Source: CAYSPT01 sp964432985
Lineage (GTDB): Bacteria > Muiribacteriota > CAYSPT01
Length of the DNA: 62,883 nt
Direction of reading: 5' to 3'
Assembly (NCBI GenBank): GCA_964432985.1
Contig: CAYSPT010000030.1
Coordinates: 1 to 62,883, forward strand
In this document: piece after piece, positions 25,586 to 35,723 of the stretch
How positions within the stretch are numbered: the first letter of the stretch is position 1
Layout: the number at the start of each line of letters is the position of its first letter
Position numbers and translations under genes: made by a program
The notes under the pieces: generated by a model
Told to the model about the DNA's origin: nothing
What the model saw: the letters and a program-made list of their open reading frames with translations, nothing else
Database searches by the model: none

Positions 25586-27143
25586 ATGACAACTTTTCAC
25601 CTTCTTTCCGCAACAACAATGCGTGAAGCAGACAGGGTTACTATCGAAGAGATTGGTGTCCCGGGGCCGGTGCTTATGGAAAATGCAGGCCGGGCAGCGT
25701 ATGCCCGGGCTGTGTCACTTCTCGGCGGTGACACGGTTAAGCAAACTCTCATTATTGCGGGTCCGGGAAACAATGGCGGCGACGGCCTGGTGGTGGCGCG
25801 CCATCTTGTCGAACAAGGATTCAGCGTAAAAGTTGTTATTATCGGCAATGAAGAGCGGATGAGCCCTGATGCTGCGCTTAATTACCGTGTTCTCAAGCAG
25901 TTCGACGTGGTTCCGGCTATCCTGGATTCCGTAGATGAAAATCAGATTATTGCGTTGTCCCACGGCTGTTCTCTGATTGTTGATTCTCTTCTGGGAACGG
26001 GGATCAAGGGAGCTCCACGGGGAACAGCGGCCGATGTAATCAAACAGATCAACGCCTGTTCTCTACCGGTTTTGTCGCTGGATATTCCTTCGGGAGTCGA
26101 GGCGGAAACGGGTGCGGCAGCGGACGATGCCGTGCAGGCGGTGGAAACAGTCACCTTCGGCGCTTTGAAAATAGGTCTCGTTCTTTATCCGGGTGCGGCT
26201 CTCGCAGGCCGGACCTGGGTTGCCCGTATAGGCATTCCTCCATTGGTTATCAAACGGCTTTCGAGCTTGCTGGCGGTGACTGTTTTCGAAGATGCCTGCC
26301 GGCTGCTTCCGCGACGCGCACCCGATGCCCACAAGGGAAACTGCGGCCGCGTGCTGGTTCTGGGAGGTTCTCCCGGGCTGACCGGTGCACCGGTGATGGC
26401 CGGACGGGCAGCACACACCGTCGGCGCCGGTCTGACGACGGTGGCTGTTCCCCGGTCACTTGTACCACTTGTTGCCGGTCATTTAATGGAAGTGATGCAT
26501 ACCGGAGTAGACGAAGAAAGTAATTCTACGCTCGACGAGCGCAGTCTCGGGTCAATCGGCCATCTCCTCGATCCGGCCAATGCGCTGGTTGCCGGCTGCG
26601 GTGCTTCCAGAACAGCCGGAGTCAAGCGGTTGATACTGCACCTGCTGGCTCACAATCGTTCTCCTCTGGTTCTCGATGCCGACGGTTTGAATGCCCTGGA
26701 AGGAAACGTGGAAGCCGTTACTCAGCGCACCGGCGAGACAGTACTCACTCCTCATCCGGGGGAAATGGCGCGGTTGACCGGCGAGTCCACATCGGCTATT
26801 GTAGCTGATCCCATTTCCGCAGCCCGGGACCTTGCGGACCAGACTGGCGCCGTGATCGTTCTTAAAACTGCCAGGACCATCGTGGCATCACCCCGGGGAT
26901 GCTGGGTAAATCTGTCGGGAAATGCCGGTCTCGCCAGCGGTGGAACTGGGGATGTCCTGGCCGGAATGATTGGTGGGTTCCTGGCGCAGGGTGTTTCACC
27001 TGACAGGGCTACCCGATTAGCAGTGTTCCTGCAAGGATTTGCCGGTGATATGTGCGCCCGTGACCTGACGGTATTCGGCACCACTGCCGGGAGCGTGCTC
27101 ACGTATCTTCCTCTGGCTATGAGGGCTGTCAGGGATGGTGCAG
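25586..27143 (+). CDS. nnr: bifunctional NAD(P)H-hydrate epimerase/dehydratase, cut by gap
   Basis: The visible 519 residues hold both repair activities for hydrated NAD(P)H. The epimerase half (about 1-215) has MREADRVTIEEIGVPG, GPGNNGGDGLVVARHL and LSLDIPSGVEAETG. The ADP-dependent dehydratase half (about 240-515) has LVLGGSPGLTGAPVMAGRAA, LDADGLNAL, TPHPGEMARL and NAGLASGGTGDVLAGMIGG. Homologues end close to where the 100-N run begins, so only a few residues are missing. The frame appears to continue through the N run into a HEAT protein, but that is an artefact of unknown bases. A strong promoter precedes it. Confidence 0.93.
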
Positions 27144-27243
27144 NNNNNNNNNNNNNNNNNNNNNNNNNNNNNNNNNNNNNNNNNNNNNNNNNNNNNNNNN
27201 NNNNNNNNNNNNNNNNNNNNNNNNNNNNNNNNNNNNNNNNNNN
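27144..27243. other. scaffold gap of 100 N
   Basis: Exactly 100 undetermined bases, a conventional placeholder of unknown true length. It hides the end of nnr and the start of the next HEAT gene, and possibly whole genes between them. Confidence 0.98.
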
Positions 27244-28420
27244 GCAGCTTAAGAATGGTGACCAGGGTGAGCGCCTGAATGCTATAAAAACGCTGAGGAA
27301 TTGTCCGCACAAAGGGGCGGTCCGTGTTGTTATTCCAGTACTTGCTGACGAAGATGAACGGGTTCGCTCCGCCGCCCTTTCCGCTCTCATCGAAATAGGT
27401 GAGCGTGATGTTCAGGCACTGCTCTCATCCATGGGGAGCCGCTGGTGGCTCATCCGTTCCGGAGTGTCTCACGCGTTGATACGCTGGGCCGACGGCCTGA
27501 TTGACGATCTTGTAAAACGGCTCTCCAACTCGAATAAAGATGTTGTGTACTGGGCAATGAAAGTGCTGGCTGCTTCCAGAAACAAGGAAGGTCTGGAAGC
27601 TCTGATCGGATGCCTTCACAACAGCTCCCCGGAGATCCGGGAATATGCGGCGGATTTTCTTGGTCAGTCGCGGGATGTATCTGTGTTCTCTCCCCTTATC
27701 AAAGTATTGACTGATCCGTGCTGGAAAGTCCGGCGTACGGCTGCTTCTTCTCTGGCATCCTTCGGCAACGCAGTAGTACCGGCTGTCAGCCGGGCTATAC
27801 TGGAACAACCTGCCGGAGAGCGGTACTGGCTTCTGAAAATACTGGAAAAGAACGCTGATTCGAGGGCCCTGTCAGCGCTTGTTAATGTTCTGGAGAGTCC
27901 CGCTCCGGAAGAGCGGCGGCTGGCTCTATCATCACTACGGCAGCTGAAGGAAAAGGGAATCATTCCGGCGCTGGTCCGATGTTTGGGTGATGAGCTGTGG
28001 ACCATCCGTAAGGAATCTGCAGAAACACTTCTGGAATTGGGACCGGAGGTTGCTTCCGCTCTGATCCCCCTTCTCAAACATGACAACGCTCATTCACGCT
28101 GCTGGGCGTGCAAAGTTCTTGGTGAAATTGGTGATGTCCAGGTGTCCGGCGAGGTGGCTACCCTGCTCAGGGACAAAGAGTGGTACGTACGATGTGCGGC
28201 GGCATACAGCCTTGGGCAGCTTCGGTCGTCCTACTCCGTTGAATCATTGATGGACGCTCTGGAAGACCCTTCTGAGGAAGTGAGAAAGAGTGTCGCTATA
28301 GCGTTGGGAAATATGAGCGATTCCCGGGCAGTACCGGCGCTTCAAGACGCTTTGGGTGATGAGAACGAATGGGTACGAAAATATGCTGAGGAATCTCTTC
28401 GGAAAATACGGGCCGCGTAA
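27244..28420 (+). CDS. HEAT-repeat protein, 5' end lost in gap
   Basis: About 390 residues of continuous HEAT repeats are visible, with no catalytic motif. Two repeat styles alternate: W-x-[VI]-R types (WWLIRSGVSHAL, CWKVRRTAASSL, LWTIRKESAETL, EWYVRCAAAYSLG) and [YC]-W types (VVYWAMKVLAASR, RYWLLKILEKN, SRCWACKVLGEIG). The same alternation marks the HEAT genes at 46299 and 48367, so these are probably paralogues. It ends in a plain EZ-type repeat (EEVRKSVAIALGNMSD). The start lies in the gap. The 3' end overlaps the next gene by 38 bases, which implies an operon with the membrane-anchored protein and the HEAT-TPR protein downstream. Confidence 0.8.
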
Positions 28421-29069
28421 AGCCGGCTTCTACTGTGCGGCTGCTGCAGGGCTTTTCCTTCTTCTTGTAACTGTTTCAAATTCCGGTGTCCGTGGCGTGG
28501 AGCTGGATTTACCCTCGCTTGACAGCCGTGTTTCTGTCAGCTTTCAGTCAGATTTCGAAATACTGATAAACAACACCTTCAGGCGCACATCCCCGGAAAT
28601 ACAGATCGCGTGCCGGCGCTGGGCTGATAAATTCACCGCCCGTTATGGGGAAGAAGTTTTTGACAGCCTGATCGAACGGTTCATTACCACGAAAACGTAC
28701 CAGCAGCTCCGCCGCGAAGCTGAGTCGCTACAGTCAACGGATGAAGCGCATAAACTGGCTTCCCGGGTTACTGCCCTGGCTTATCAGGTGCCGGTACTGT
28801 GGAAGCGATACCGTGATTTAAAACGAGAAGCTCAAGACGTCAGTCTTTTCAGCGGGCTGGAGCGGGACATGGCACTGAGGCACCGAATAGAGGATGAAGC
28901 CCGGCGAGCGTTTGAAGATTACCTTGAAATTTACCAGCGGCACAATCGTCTGGTAGCCGATTACAACAAAAAATATCTGGGTGGCCTCGAATTTTTCACA
29001 GATCACCTGGAAGGATTCAGTGAGGGTTTGCAGGGAAGTAGTGGGCAGCATGAATTGGAGCGATACTAG
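28383..29069 (+). CDS. membrane-anchored helical protein of unknown function
   Basis: The product is about 228 residues and I recognise no family. A hydrophobic segment near the start (AGFYCAAAAGLFLLLVTVSN) is a signal or anchor. The rest is strongly helical and charged, with coiled-coil-like heptads (KRYRDLKREAQDV, RIEDEARRAFEDYLEIYQ). Two ATGs are possible; the one at 28383 is favoured because the upstream one extends further into the HEAT gene. Its TAG is followed at once by the ATG of the giant HEAT-TPR gene, so the two are coupled. It may tether that protein to the inner membrane, which is inference from order alone. Confidence 0.6.
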   Translation: MLRNLFGKYGPRKAGFYCAAAAGLFLLLVTVSNSGVRGVELDLPSLDSRVSVSFQSDFEILINNTFRRTSPEIQIACRRWADKFTARYGEEVFDSLIERFITTKTYQQLRREAESLQSTDEAHKLASRVTALAYQVPVLWKRYRDLKREAQDVSLFSGLERDMALRHRIEDEARRAFEDYLEIYQRHNRLVADYNKKYLGGLEFFTDHLEGFSEGLQGSSGQHELERY

Positions 29070-32000
29070 ATGGAGTATCCATTACTGGATGAATTGGCGG
29101 AACATCCCTCACCACGGGTACGGGTACGGGCAGCTCTTTCTTTATGGAAACAAGGTGATCCAAGCAGCTTGGCTGTACTGAAAAAGCTGCTCTATGATCC
29201 GGTGGAGATGGTGAGACGGGCTGCCGTGCGCTCCGCACAGAGACTGAAGTCTGCAAACAGGCTTGAGAATGAAGCCGTGGGATTGCTCATCGAGGTATTG
29301 CAGCAGGGGGATTCTCTCGCAGTTATGCGCGAAGCGGTAAGCGCTGTTGCCACCAGTGGCAATCCTGCCGCTATGCAGGAATTGGTGACATTGTATAAGA
29401 CATTTCCTGGTGAAGTCCAGGCGGTTCTGATCAGGAAGCTGTATCGGACCGGCTGGCGTGACCCCGGGCTTCTCCTGTCGGCTTTGACTGATACTAATCA
29501 TCTGGTGCGCTGTTCTGCTGCTTCGGCTGCCTCTTCATTCGGAGGTGCCAGGGTTGTCGTGCCGCTGCGAGACTGTGCTTATGACGGCTGTCCCGATGTG
29601 AGGGCAGCTGCACTTGAGTCGTTGGCCAGGCAGGGCGACGGTGACTCCCTGGAGCTGTTCATGGTTGCCACCAGGGACAGTCATCCGGCGGTCAGAGTTG
29701 CCGCCTGCAAGGCTCTGAGCCGCACTATGGATGATTCGGCTGTTGGTGCTCTGGCTTCCTGCCTGGAGGATGACCGTCCCGAAGTCCGGTGTGCAGCGGC
29801 CCATGCTCTGGGCGCTCTGGCGTCCGATGAATGCTGCCAGTATTTGCGTAAAGCTCTTATCGACCCGGATTCAAGGATCAGGGACGCTTCCATGCAGGCT
29901 CTTGAACGTAACGGCTTTCGGACACCGGAAGGGTTGGTGGCGCTGGGTGACCGGATTAAACAATCCGGCGATGAAGAAAAAGCGGTTGATCTGTGGCGAC
30001 AGGCGGTGGGCGAAGGTCCATTCTGTGAAGCGGCATATTTAAGGCTGGGCGAGTATTGGCTGAGAAAGGACGAAGCGGCGGAAGCAAGATCATGTTTCTC
30101 CCGGGTGTGTGAAATCAACCCTGAAAGCCGTGAAGGGTGTCTTGGATTAGCGAGAAGTGAAGTAAAAGCGGGCAACTATCGCTCGGCGGAGCGTTTTCTG
30201 GCCGGGGTATTGAAGCGCAACCGCGACGATTTTGAAGCGCACCGGCTTCTGGGCGAGATCATGCTTGCCAGTGGCCGGTTATCGCGGAGCCTGGCTCACT
30301 TCCGTACAATCAGAGGAACGGGATTTGATGACCCCCGGGTGTTGGCCGGGCTGGGAAAAGTGTACCTCAAGAAGAAAGACTGGCGCCGGGCCATGGTGTA
30401 CTTGAGAAAAGCCCTCGCAATCGACGAATTCATCCCTGTCTGGCGTGAGCTTGGGGATGCGCTTGAGCGGTTGGGTGAGCAAGACAGGGCCGTTGAGTGC
30501 TATTGGAAAGCGCTTTGCCTCAACCCGGATGACCGTCCGGCGCTGCTGCGGCTGCAGCGCGCCTTCCCTTCAGGGGATGATGAGGGCCGGGTGGAGCGGG
30601 CATTGGCTGCTTCGTTGGCTCGTACCGGTGACCCGGTAGTGGTGTTTGTTCTGGCCAAATTGAGAGAGCGCTCGGGACGTCTCCCGGAAGCGAAAGAAGT
30701 TTTAACTGAAAAAGTGCAGGAGGGAGATGCCCCACCGTTTATCCATTACAACCTGGGGCGAATCTGCTATCGCCAGAACGATATTCCAGGCGCTGTCAGG
30801 CATTTAGAAGCGACTGTTTCTATGGATGAAAACCTGGTTCCGGCCAGAAGGCTTCTGGCCAGAGCCCTGGTTCAACAGGGAAAGCGCAGCGAGGCGGTCT
30901 CTCTTCTTGAATCCCTGGTCAGAGAACACAATAAAGACCGAAATCTTCTGGAGGAAACAGCGGCACTGGCTGAAAAAACCGGGCGCCTGGAGTTGGCTAT
31001 CTGGTGTCTCGAGCGAATTGTGGCTAGTACAACTCAATGTACTGATCCTCGAAAAAAATTGGCCCATCTTCTGGTAACCGAGAATCGTCTCGAAGAGGCC
31101 GTTCTACACCTGGAAACAGCGCTGGTTGAAAATCCTTCTGATCGCAGAACAAGGCTCGATATAGCCGAGTGTCTCGAGAGCCTCGGGAGGTATTCGGAAG
31201 CGATCGAAATAATGGCATTGATGGACGATGATCCCGGTGACCGCCGCTGGGCGCTGCTGATGTCGGGACTGCTTGAGCGTGAAGGCAAGCTCAAGGAGAG
31301 CGAAGCTGTTCTGGCCAGGACTGCCGGTGTCAGACCGGATGATGGAGAAATCCTTGGCCGGCGGGGGCACTTGCTGCTGGTGAGGCAGCAGTGGGACGAG
31401 GCCATCGAAGCTTTTTCCCGCCTTCTCGAAATCGCCTCGGATACGTATCAGGGGCACTTCGGCCTGGCTACGGCGTTAAATGCTCTCGGGAAGAGTCAGC
31501 AGGCTTTGCAGCATTATCTGCGTGCGGCTCACATCAGTCCCGATGAACCCAACGCGTGGCTTGAAGCAGCCGAGTTGTCCTCTGAACAAAGAGATTATTC
31601 CGGCGCTCATCATTACTTTTCCCGCGCTTTTGCTCTGGGAATGGAAAGCGACCGTCTTCTCGCCGGATTGGGAGAGGTACGGGAATTTCAGGGCAAGGCA
31701 GAAGAAGCGGCGGCCTTGTACCGTAAAGCCTTGCATAGTAATCCGAAGCAGATAAAGGGACACCTTGGTCTGGCAAGAATTCTTGCGGCCCGGGAAGAGT
31801 ACCAGCCGGCTGTGGACATGCTGCTAAAGGGCTTGAAGCAAGCTCAAGACGCTCCGGCCCGCGGTGTTCTCGCCCGGGAAGCCGGACGGCTGCTAGCAGG
31901 GCTCGGACGACGTAACGAGGCGGTTTTCTATCTCCGGGAAGCTGTCAGCAGAAATGAAAAAGACGGTCATGCACAGTATGAGCTCGGGGGGCTGTTTTTG

Positions 32001-35000
32001 GAAGATGGGATGTACTCGGAAGCGGACCGGCACCTGAAAGCAGCGTGCAGTCTGCTGCCCGGNNNNNNNNNNNNNNNNNNNNNNNNNNNNNNNNNNNNNN
32101 NNNNNNNNNNNNNNNNNNNNNNNNNNNNNNNNNNNNNNNNNNNNNNNNNNNNNNNNNNNNNNCTCCTGGAAGCACGGTTCCGGCTGGGAGAAATACAGGC
32201 GGAAATCGGGGATAGTAAGCAGGCAATAGAAACACTAAGTTCTCTGGTCGATGAAGTACCGGGCCATGTGGCCGCCCATCGTATTCTGGGGATTATCTGT
32301 GAAGAAGCCTGTGATTTCGACCAGGCTTCGATTCACTTCAGGCAGGTGCTTTTGCTTAAGAAAGAAGACCTGGTCAGTTCTCTGTCTCTTGGCAGGATAA
32401 CATTTTTAAAAGGGAATTATCGTGAAGCCATGGTCCATCTCGAACGGGCCGCCGCTCAGTGTCCCACATCACCTGAAGTTCTGATGTGGCTCGGACGGGT
32501 ACACCTGGTGACGGGTGAATACGGGGAAGCGGTGCAGTTGCTTGAAAAAGCGGTTGAACTCGGCGAAGACAGTGTGCCTGGACGGTTCTGGTTCGGGAAA
32601 GCTTTGTATCTGACTGGCGAAATGGATGCGGCTAAACCACTGTTCGAACAACTTCTTAAATGTTCCGCTTACAAATATGAAGCTCATCTGGCCCTGGGAA
32701 GAATACTGGTAAGGGAGGGCCGGGACGAGGAAGCCGGAGAACATCTCCAGCAGGTTCTTGCCAAACGTCCCCGCGATCCGGAAGCACTTTTCGAACTGGG
32801 GAGAATGGCCCTTGAACTGGGTGACCTGGAGAGGGCGGAAATGCGGCTCACCCGGGCTCGCGAAGCGGGTTGCTGTGAGCCTGCTTTGCCTGAACTTCTG
32901 GCGACGGTGCTTGATAAAACAGGACGTTTGGAAGAAGCCCGGCAGTTGTGCCTGGAAGGAATCAAGGGGAATTTCAATCGAAAAAGCCTGCTGGAAAAAC
33001 TGGCCACCATTGAGGAAAAATCCGGTTACCCGGCCAGGGCGCTGATATTCTATTCTCGCCTACTCGATATGGACTCCTCGAATGGATCTCTGATGTTGCG
33101 CATCGGACGGCTTCTCACCAGGTTGTCGCGAACCGAAGAATGTCTGGTTATTCTCCGGAGAGCTGCAGCCATGGTACCGGATGAACCAGAATTGTGGCGG
33201 CTTTTCAGTGAGGTATACCGGGCAATGGGCAATACTGACGGTCTTGAAGAATCGTTGCAGCGGTTGTTAAAGGTGGCTGCCGGCGATGTGTCGGCTCGGG
33301 AGGAACTTGCCGGTATTCTTCTGGATAAGAATAATGTGGACACAGCCATAGAACTGCTTAATGATGGACTGTCCTGGGACCGCGACGGCCGCTTGTGGAG
33401 ATTACTGGCCCGGTCCTACGAGAGAAACAATGATTTTCGTCAGGCGGTGCGGGCGTGGATACGTGTCTACCGGCTGTCGCTAGAGTCTCCCCAGGCTCTC
33501 CTTAACCTGGCCGAAGCGCTTCACTTCCTGGGCAGGAATAGGCAGGCGCATCATCTGGCCGAATCGGTCGCCAGACGGGACCCGGACAACGGACGTTGCT
33601 GTTATCTGGCAGGAAAAACACTGGTTGCCCAAAACCGGCGTTCCGCCGCCGCTCCGTGGTTTCGACGGGCTGCGTCCCTTGGTTTTGAACAGGGGACCTG
33701 TTATCTCGAACTGGGACGGTGTTTCCTGGCCGAGAAAGCGTATCCGGAAGCGCATGGGGTCCTGTCCCGGGTGGTGGAGCTGTGCTCTGATGATACCGAA
33801 GGCAGGTATCTGCTGGCGATAGCTTCCTCACGGGTAGGGCGAACAGAGGAAGCTCTGGCACATCTGGATGCTCTCGAGAAAATGTCTCCCAACAACTGGA
33901 GATCATTGCTTTTGCGGGCAAAGATACTGTGGGGCCGTGGAGATGTTGCTCAAGCCGGCCGTTATTTTGTGAAAGCCTCCCGTACAGCACCCCGGGGGGA
34001 GCCGGAAGCGCTCGTTCGAACCGCAGAATACCTGCTTGAAACCGGATACTGGGAGGATTCTCTTAAATTGTACCGTCGGGCCAGTAGTCTACTGGGTGAT
34101 GCACAGAAGGATGATGAACAGGTAAGAATAGGCCGGGCCAGTAGTCTACTGGGAGCTGCACAGAAGGATGATGAACAGGTAAGAATAGGCCGGGCCAGTA
34201 GTCTTCTGGGTGATGCACAGGTAAAAATAGGCCGGGCCAGGGCGGCTACTGCAGCCGGTCATTTGTCCGAAGCCCTGGCGGTACTCGAGGGTTTATCCGG
34301 TTCAGGATCGTTGGAGAGTGAAATTTTGTACCGCCGGGGTTTGGCCAAGTATTTGGCAGGGAATTTGAATGCGGCGGGAGAGGATCTTGAGACGGCGGTC
34401 CGGGCGGCTTCTGCCGGGTCCGATATCCGGGAACGCTCGGTCCGGCTGCTCGCCAAAATATTTGAACTCTCCGGTAAATGGGCGGAAGCTCTACCCTTGC
34501 GGGAAGACCTGGCTGCCGCCGGTAGTGCAGCACCGTTCGATCTGTTGATTATGGGAGATAATGCTTTCAAAGCCGGGTACCTGGACCGGGCCAGAACATA
34601 CTATGCCCGGTACATTGATGTGAGGGATGAAGACCTGGCGGTGACGGTACGTCTGGCGCGGTTACGTCGAGGCGAGCGGTCCTATGATAGGGCAATTGCC
34701 CTGTACCGGAAGGCATTTGCCACCAGCCCGTATGATACTACACTGGCCAGAGAATTGGCCGGCACGCTCAGGGATGCCCACCGTCTGGAAGAAGCACGGA
34801 CACTCCTGGAAACGCTGGCGGAACGATATCCGGGAGAATTAGAAACGAGAATAGAACTTGGAAAAATCTGCCTGGAAATGCATGATCAATCCGCGGCGCT
34901 TCTTAACTTTCGACGAGCGGCACTGAATGAGCAAGCTCCTGCTGACATATTCAAATTCATTGGACAGGCCAGCCTCGACCACGGAGATCTTGACGGGGCG

Positions 35001-35723
35001 GAAACTGCGTACCGGAAATTGCTGGCGCTCATCCCCGATGATGCTGCCACCACCTATTCTCTAGCACAGGTTTTGCTTAAACGGGAGCAGCCGGTACGGG
35101 CCTTCAGGTTGTTGAAAACTTATTTGTCCCATCACCCGGCCGAGGTGGAGTGCAGGATTCAACTGGCTGCCATTTGCCGTCAGAAAGAACACACCCGGAT
35201 GGCCGAGAGGTTGCTGCGGACTGTTTTAGACGTTTCACCCGATAACGCGGATGTCCACCTGCAATTAGGGCGTATCAGCTTTGAAAAGGGTGATCAGCAC
35301 GCTGCTTTGGATCACCTGCAGCGGGCGTGCTCGCTCAGGCCCGGGCACATTCCGGCCCTGAGGCTTATCGGTCAGATCTACCGGGAAATCGGTCTTATCG
35401 ATGCCGCTTTGGATACCTACCGGAAAATAATCGCTTCTTCACCTGAAGAAACCGGTATAGTATTCGATTATGCTTCTCTTCTGGCCGAGAGTGGCCGTTC
35501 AGATGAATCAATCGCTGTGTATCAGCGTCTCACCAGGGCGGAACCTGACAATCCGGAGGCACTTTATAATCTTGGCCTGGTCTACAACAGTGAAGGACAT
35601 CTCGAAAAGGCCGTCGAGTGTTACCGGAAAGTCGTCAAAATAGCCGTCCCCGGAAGTCCCGTTCACCGGCTCGCTTCCGAGATGATCAAACCCCGGCGCG
35701 TATCCATTGAGGTCAACGAGTGA
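29070..35723 (+). CDS. giant HEAT-TPR scaffold protein (spans a gap)
   Basis: The frame covers 2217 codons including 34 unknown ones at about 998-1031. Residues 1-290 are HEAT repeats (SPRVRVRAALSLWKQG, HLVRCSAASAASSFGG, RPEVRCAAAHALGALA). From about 295 to the end are several dozen TPR units (EAAYLRLGEYWLRKDEAAEA, PEALYNLGLVYNSEGHLEKA). No signal peptide or membrane span is seen. Such arrays are protein-interaction scaffolds. Residues about 1671-1722 are a 19-residue tandem repeat. Its GTGA overlap with the next gene couples it to lipid A and Kdo transferase genes, which suggests a role in envelope assembly, as the TPR protein LapB has in E. coli. That the parts before and after the gap are one gene is likely, not proven. 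Confidence 0.8.
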   Translation: MEYPLLDELAEHPSPRVRVRAALSLWKQGDPSSLAVLKKLLYDPVEMVRRAAVRSAQRLKSANRLENEAVGLLIEVLQQGDSLAVMREAVSAVATSGNPAAMQELVTLYKTFPGEVQAVLIRKLYRTGWRDPGLLLSALTDTNHLVRCSAASAASSFGGARVVVPLRDCAYDGCPDVRAAALESLARQGDGDSLELFMVATRDSHPAVRVAACKALSRTMDDSAVGALASCLEDDRPEVRCAAAHALGALASDECCQYLRKALIDPDSRIRDASMQALERNGFRTPEGLVALGDRIKQSGDEEKAVDLWRQAVGEGPFCEAAYLRLGEYWLRKDEAAEARSCFSRVCEINPESREGCLGLARSEVKAGNYRSAERFLAGVLKRNRDDFEAHRLLGEIMLASGRLSRSLAHFRTIRGTGFDDPRVLAGLGKVYLKKKDWRRAMVYLRKALAIDEFIPVWRELGDALERLGEQDRAVECYWKALCLNPDDRPALLRLQRAFPSGDDEGRVERALAASLARTGDPVVVFVLAKLRERSGRLPEAKEVLTEKVQEGDAPPFIHYNLGRICYRQNDIPGAVRHLEATVSMDENLVPARRLLARALVQQGKRSEAVSLLESLVREHNKDRNLLEETAALAEKTGRLELAIWCLERIVASTTQCTDPRKKLAHLLVTENRLEEAVLHLETALVENPSDRRTRLDIAECLESLGRYSEAIEIMALMDDDPGDRRWALLMSGLLEREGKLKESEAVLARTAGVRPDDGEILGRRGHLLLVRQQWDEAIEAFSRLLEIASDTYQGHFGLATALNALGKSQQALQHYLRAAHISPDEPNAWLEAAELSSEQRDYSGAHHYFSRAFALGMESDRLLAGLGEVREFQGKAEEAAALYRKALHSNPKQIKGHLGLARILAAREEYQPAVDMLLKGLKQAQDAPARGVLAREAGRLLAGLGRRNEAVFYLREAVSRNEKDGHAQYELGGLFLEDGMYSEADRHLKAACSLLPXXXXXXXXXXXXXXXXXXXXXXXXXXXXXXXXXXLLEARFRLGEIQAEIGDSKQAIETLSSLVDEVPGHVAAHRILGIICEEACDFDQASIHFRQVLLLKKEDLVSSLSLGRITFLKGNYREAMVHLERAAAQCPTSPEVLMWLGRVHLVTGEYGEAVQLLEKAVELGEDSVPGRFWFGKALYLTGEMDAAKPLFEQLLKCSAYKYEAHLALGRILVREGRDEEAGEHLQQVLAKRPRDPEALFELGRMALELGDLERAEMRLTRAREAGCCEPALPELLATVLDKTGRLEEARQLCLEGIKGNFNRKSLLEKLATIEEKSGYPARALIFYSRLLDMDSSNGSLMLRIGRLLTRLSRTEECLVILRRAAAMVPDEPELWRLFSEVYRAMGNTDGLEESLQRLLKVAAGDVSAREELAGILLDKNNVDTAIELLNDGLSWDRDGRLWRLLARSYERNNDFRQAVRAWIRVYRLSLESPQALLNLAEALHFLGRNRQAHHLAESVARRDPDNGRCCYLAGKTLVAQNRRSAAAPWFRRAASLGFEQGTCYLELGRCFLAEKAYPEAHGVLSRVVELCSDDTEGRYLLAIASSRVGRTEEALAHLDALEKMSPNNWRSLLLRAKILWGRGDVAQAGRYFVKASRTAPRGEPEALVRTAEYLLETGYWEDSLKLYRRASSLLGDAQKDDEQVRIGRASSLLGAAQKDDEQVRIGRASSLLGDAQVKIGRARAATAAGHLSEALAVLEGLSGSGSLESEILYRRGLAKYLAGNLNAAGEDLETAVRAASAGSDIRERSVRLLAKIFELSGKWAEALPLREDLAAAGSAAPFDLLIMGDNAFKAGYLDRARTYYARYIDVRDEDLAVTVRLARLRRGERSYDRAIALYRKAFATSPYDTTLARELAGTLRDAHRLEEARTLLETLAERYPGELETRIELGKICLEMHDQSAALLNFRRAALNEQAPADIFKFIGQASLDHGDLDGAETAYRKLLALIPDDAATTYSLAQVLLKREQPVRAFRLLKTYLSHHPAEVECRIQLAAICRQKEHTRMAERLLRTVLDVSPDNADVHLQLGRISFEKGDQHAALDHLQRACSLRPGHIPALRLIGQIYREIGLIDAALDTYRKIIASSPEETGIVFDYASLLAESGRSDESIAVYQRLTRAEPDNPEALYNLGLVYNSEGHLEKAVECYRKVVKIAVPGSPVHRLASEMIKPRRVSIEVNE
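32063..32162. other. scaffold gap of 100 N
   Basis: Exactly 100 undetermined bases inside the TPR region. Repetitive TPR coding is a common cause of assembly breaks. The frame is the same on both sides, but the true length is unknown. Confidence 0.98.
34081..34236 (+). repeat. 57-bp tandem repeat inside the TPR gene
   Basis: Copies begin at 34081, 34138 and 34195. The first two differ at a few bases. The third lacks 15 bases (the segment encoding KDDEQ). All changes keep the frame. Each copy encodes RASSLLGDAQKDDEQVRIG or a near match. Confidence 0.9.

Noticed and set aside
34081..34236. 57-bp repeats considered as a CRISPR or mobile element.
   Set aside because: They are in frame inside a TPR gene and have no spacers or terminal inverted repeats.
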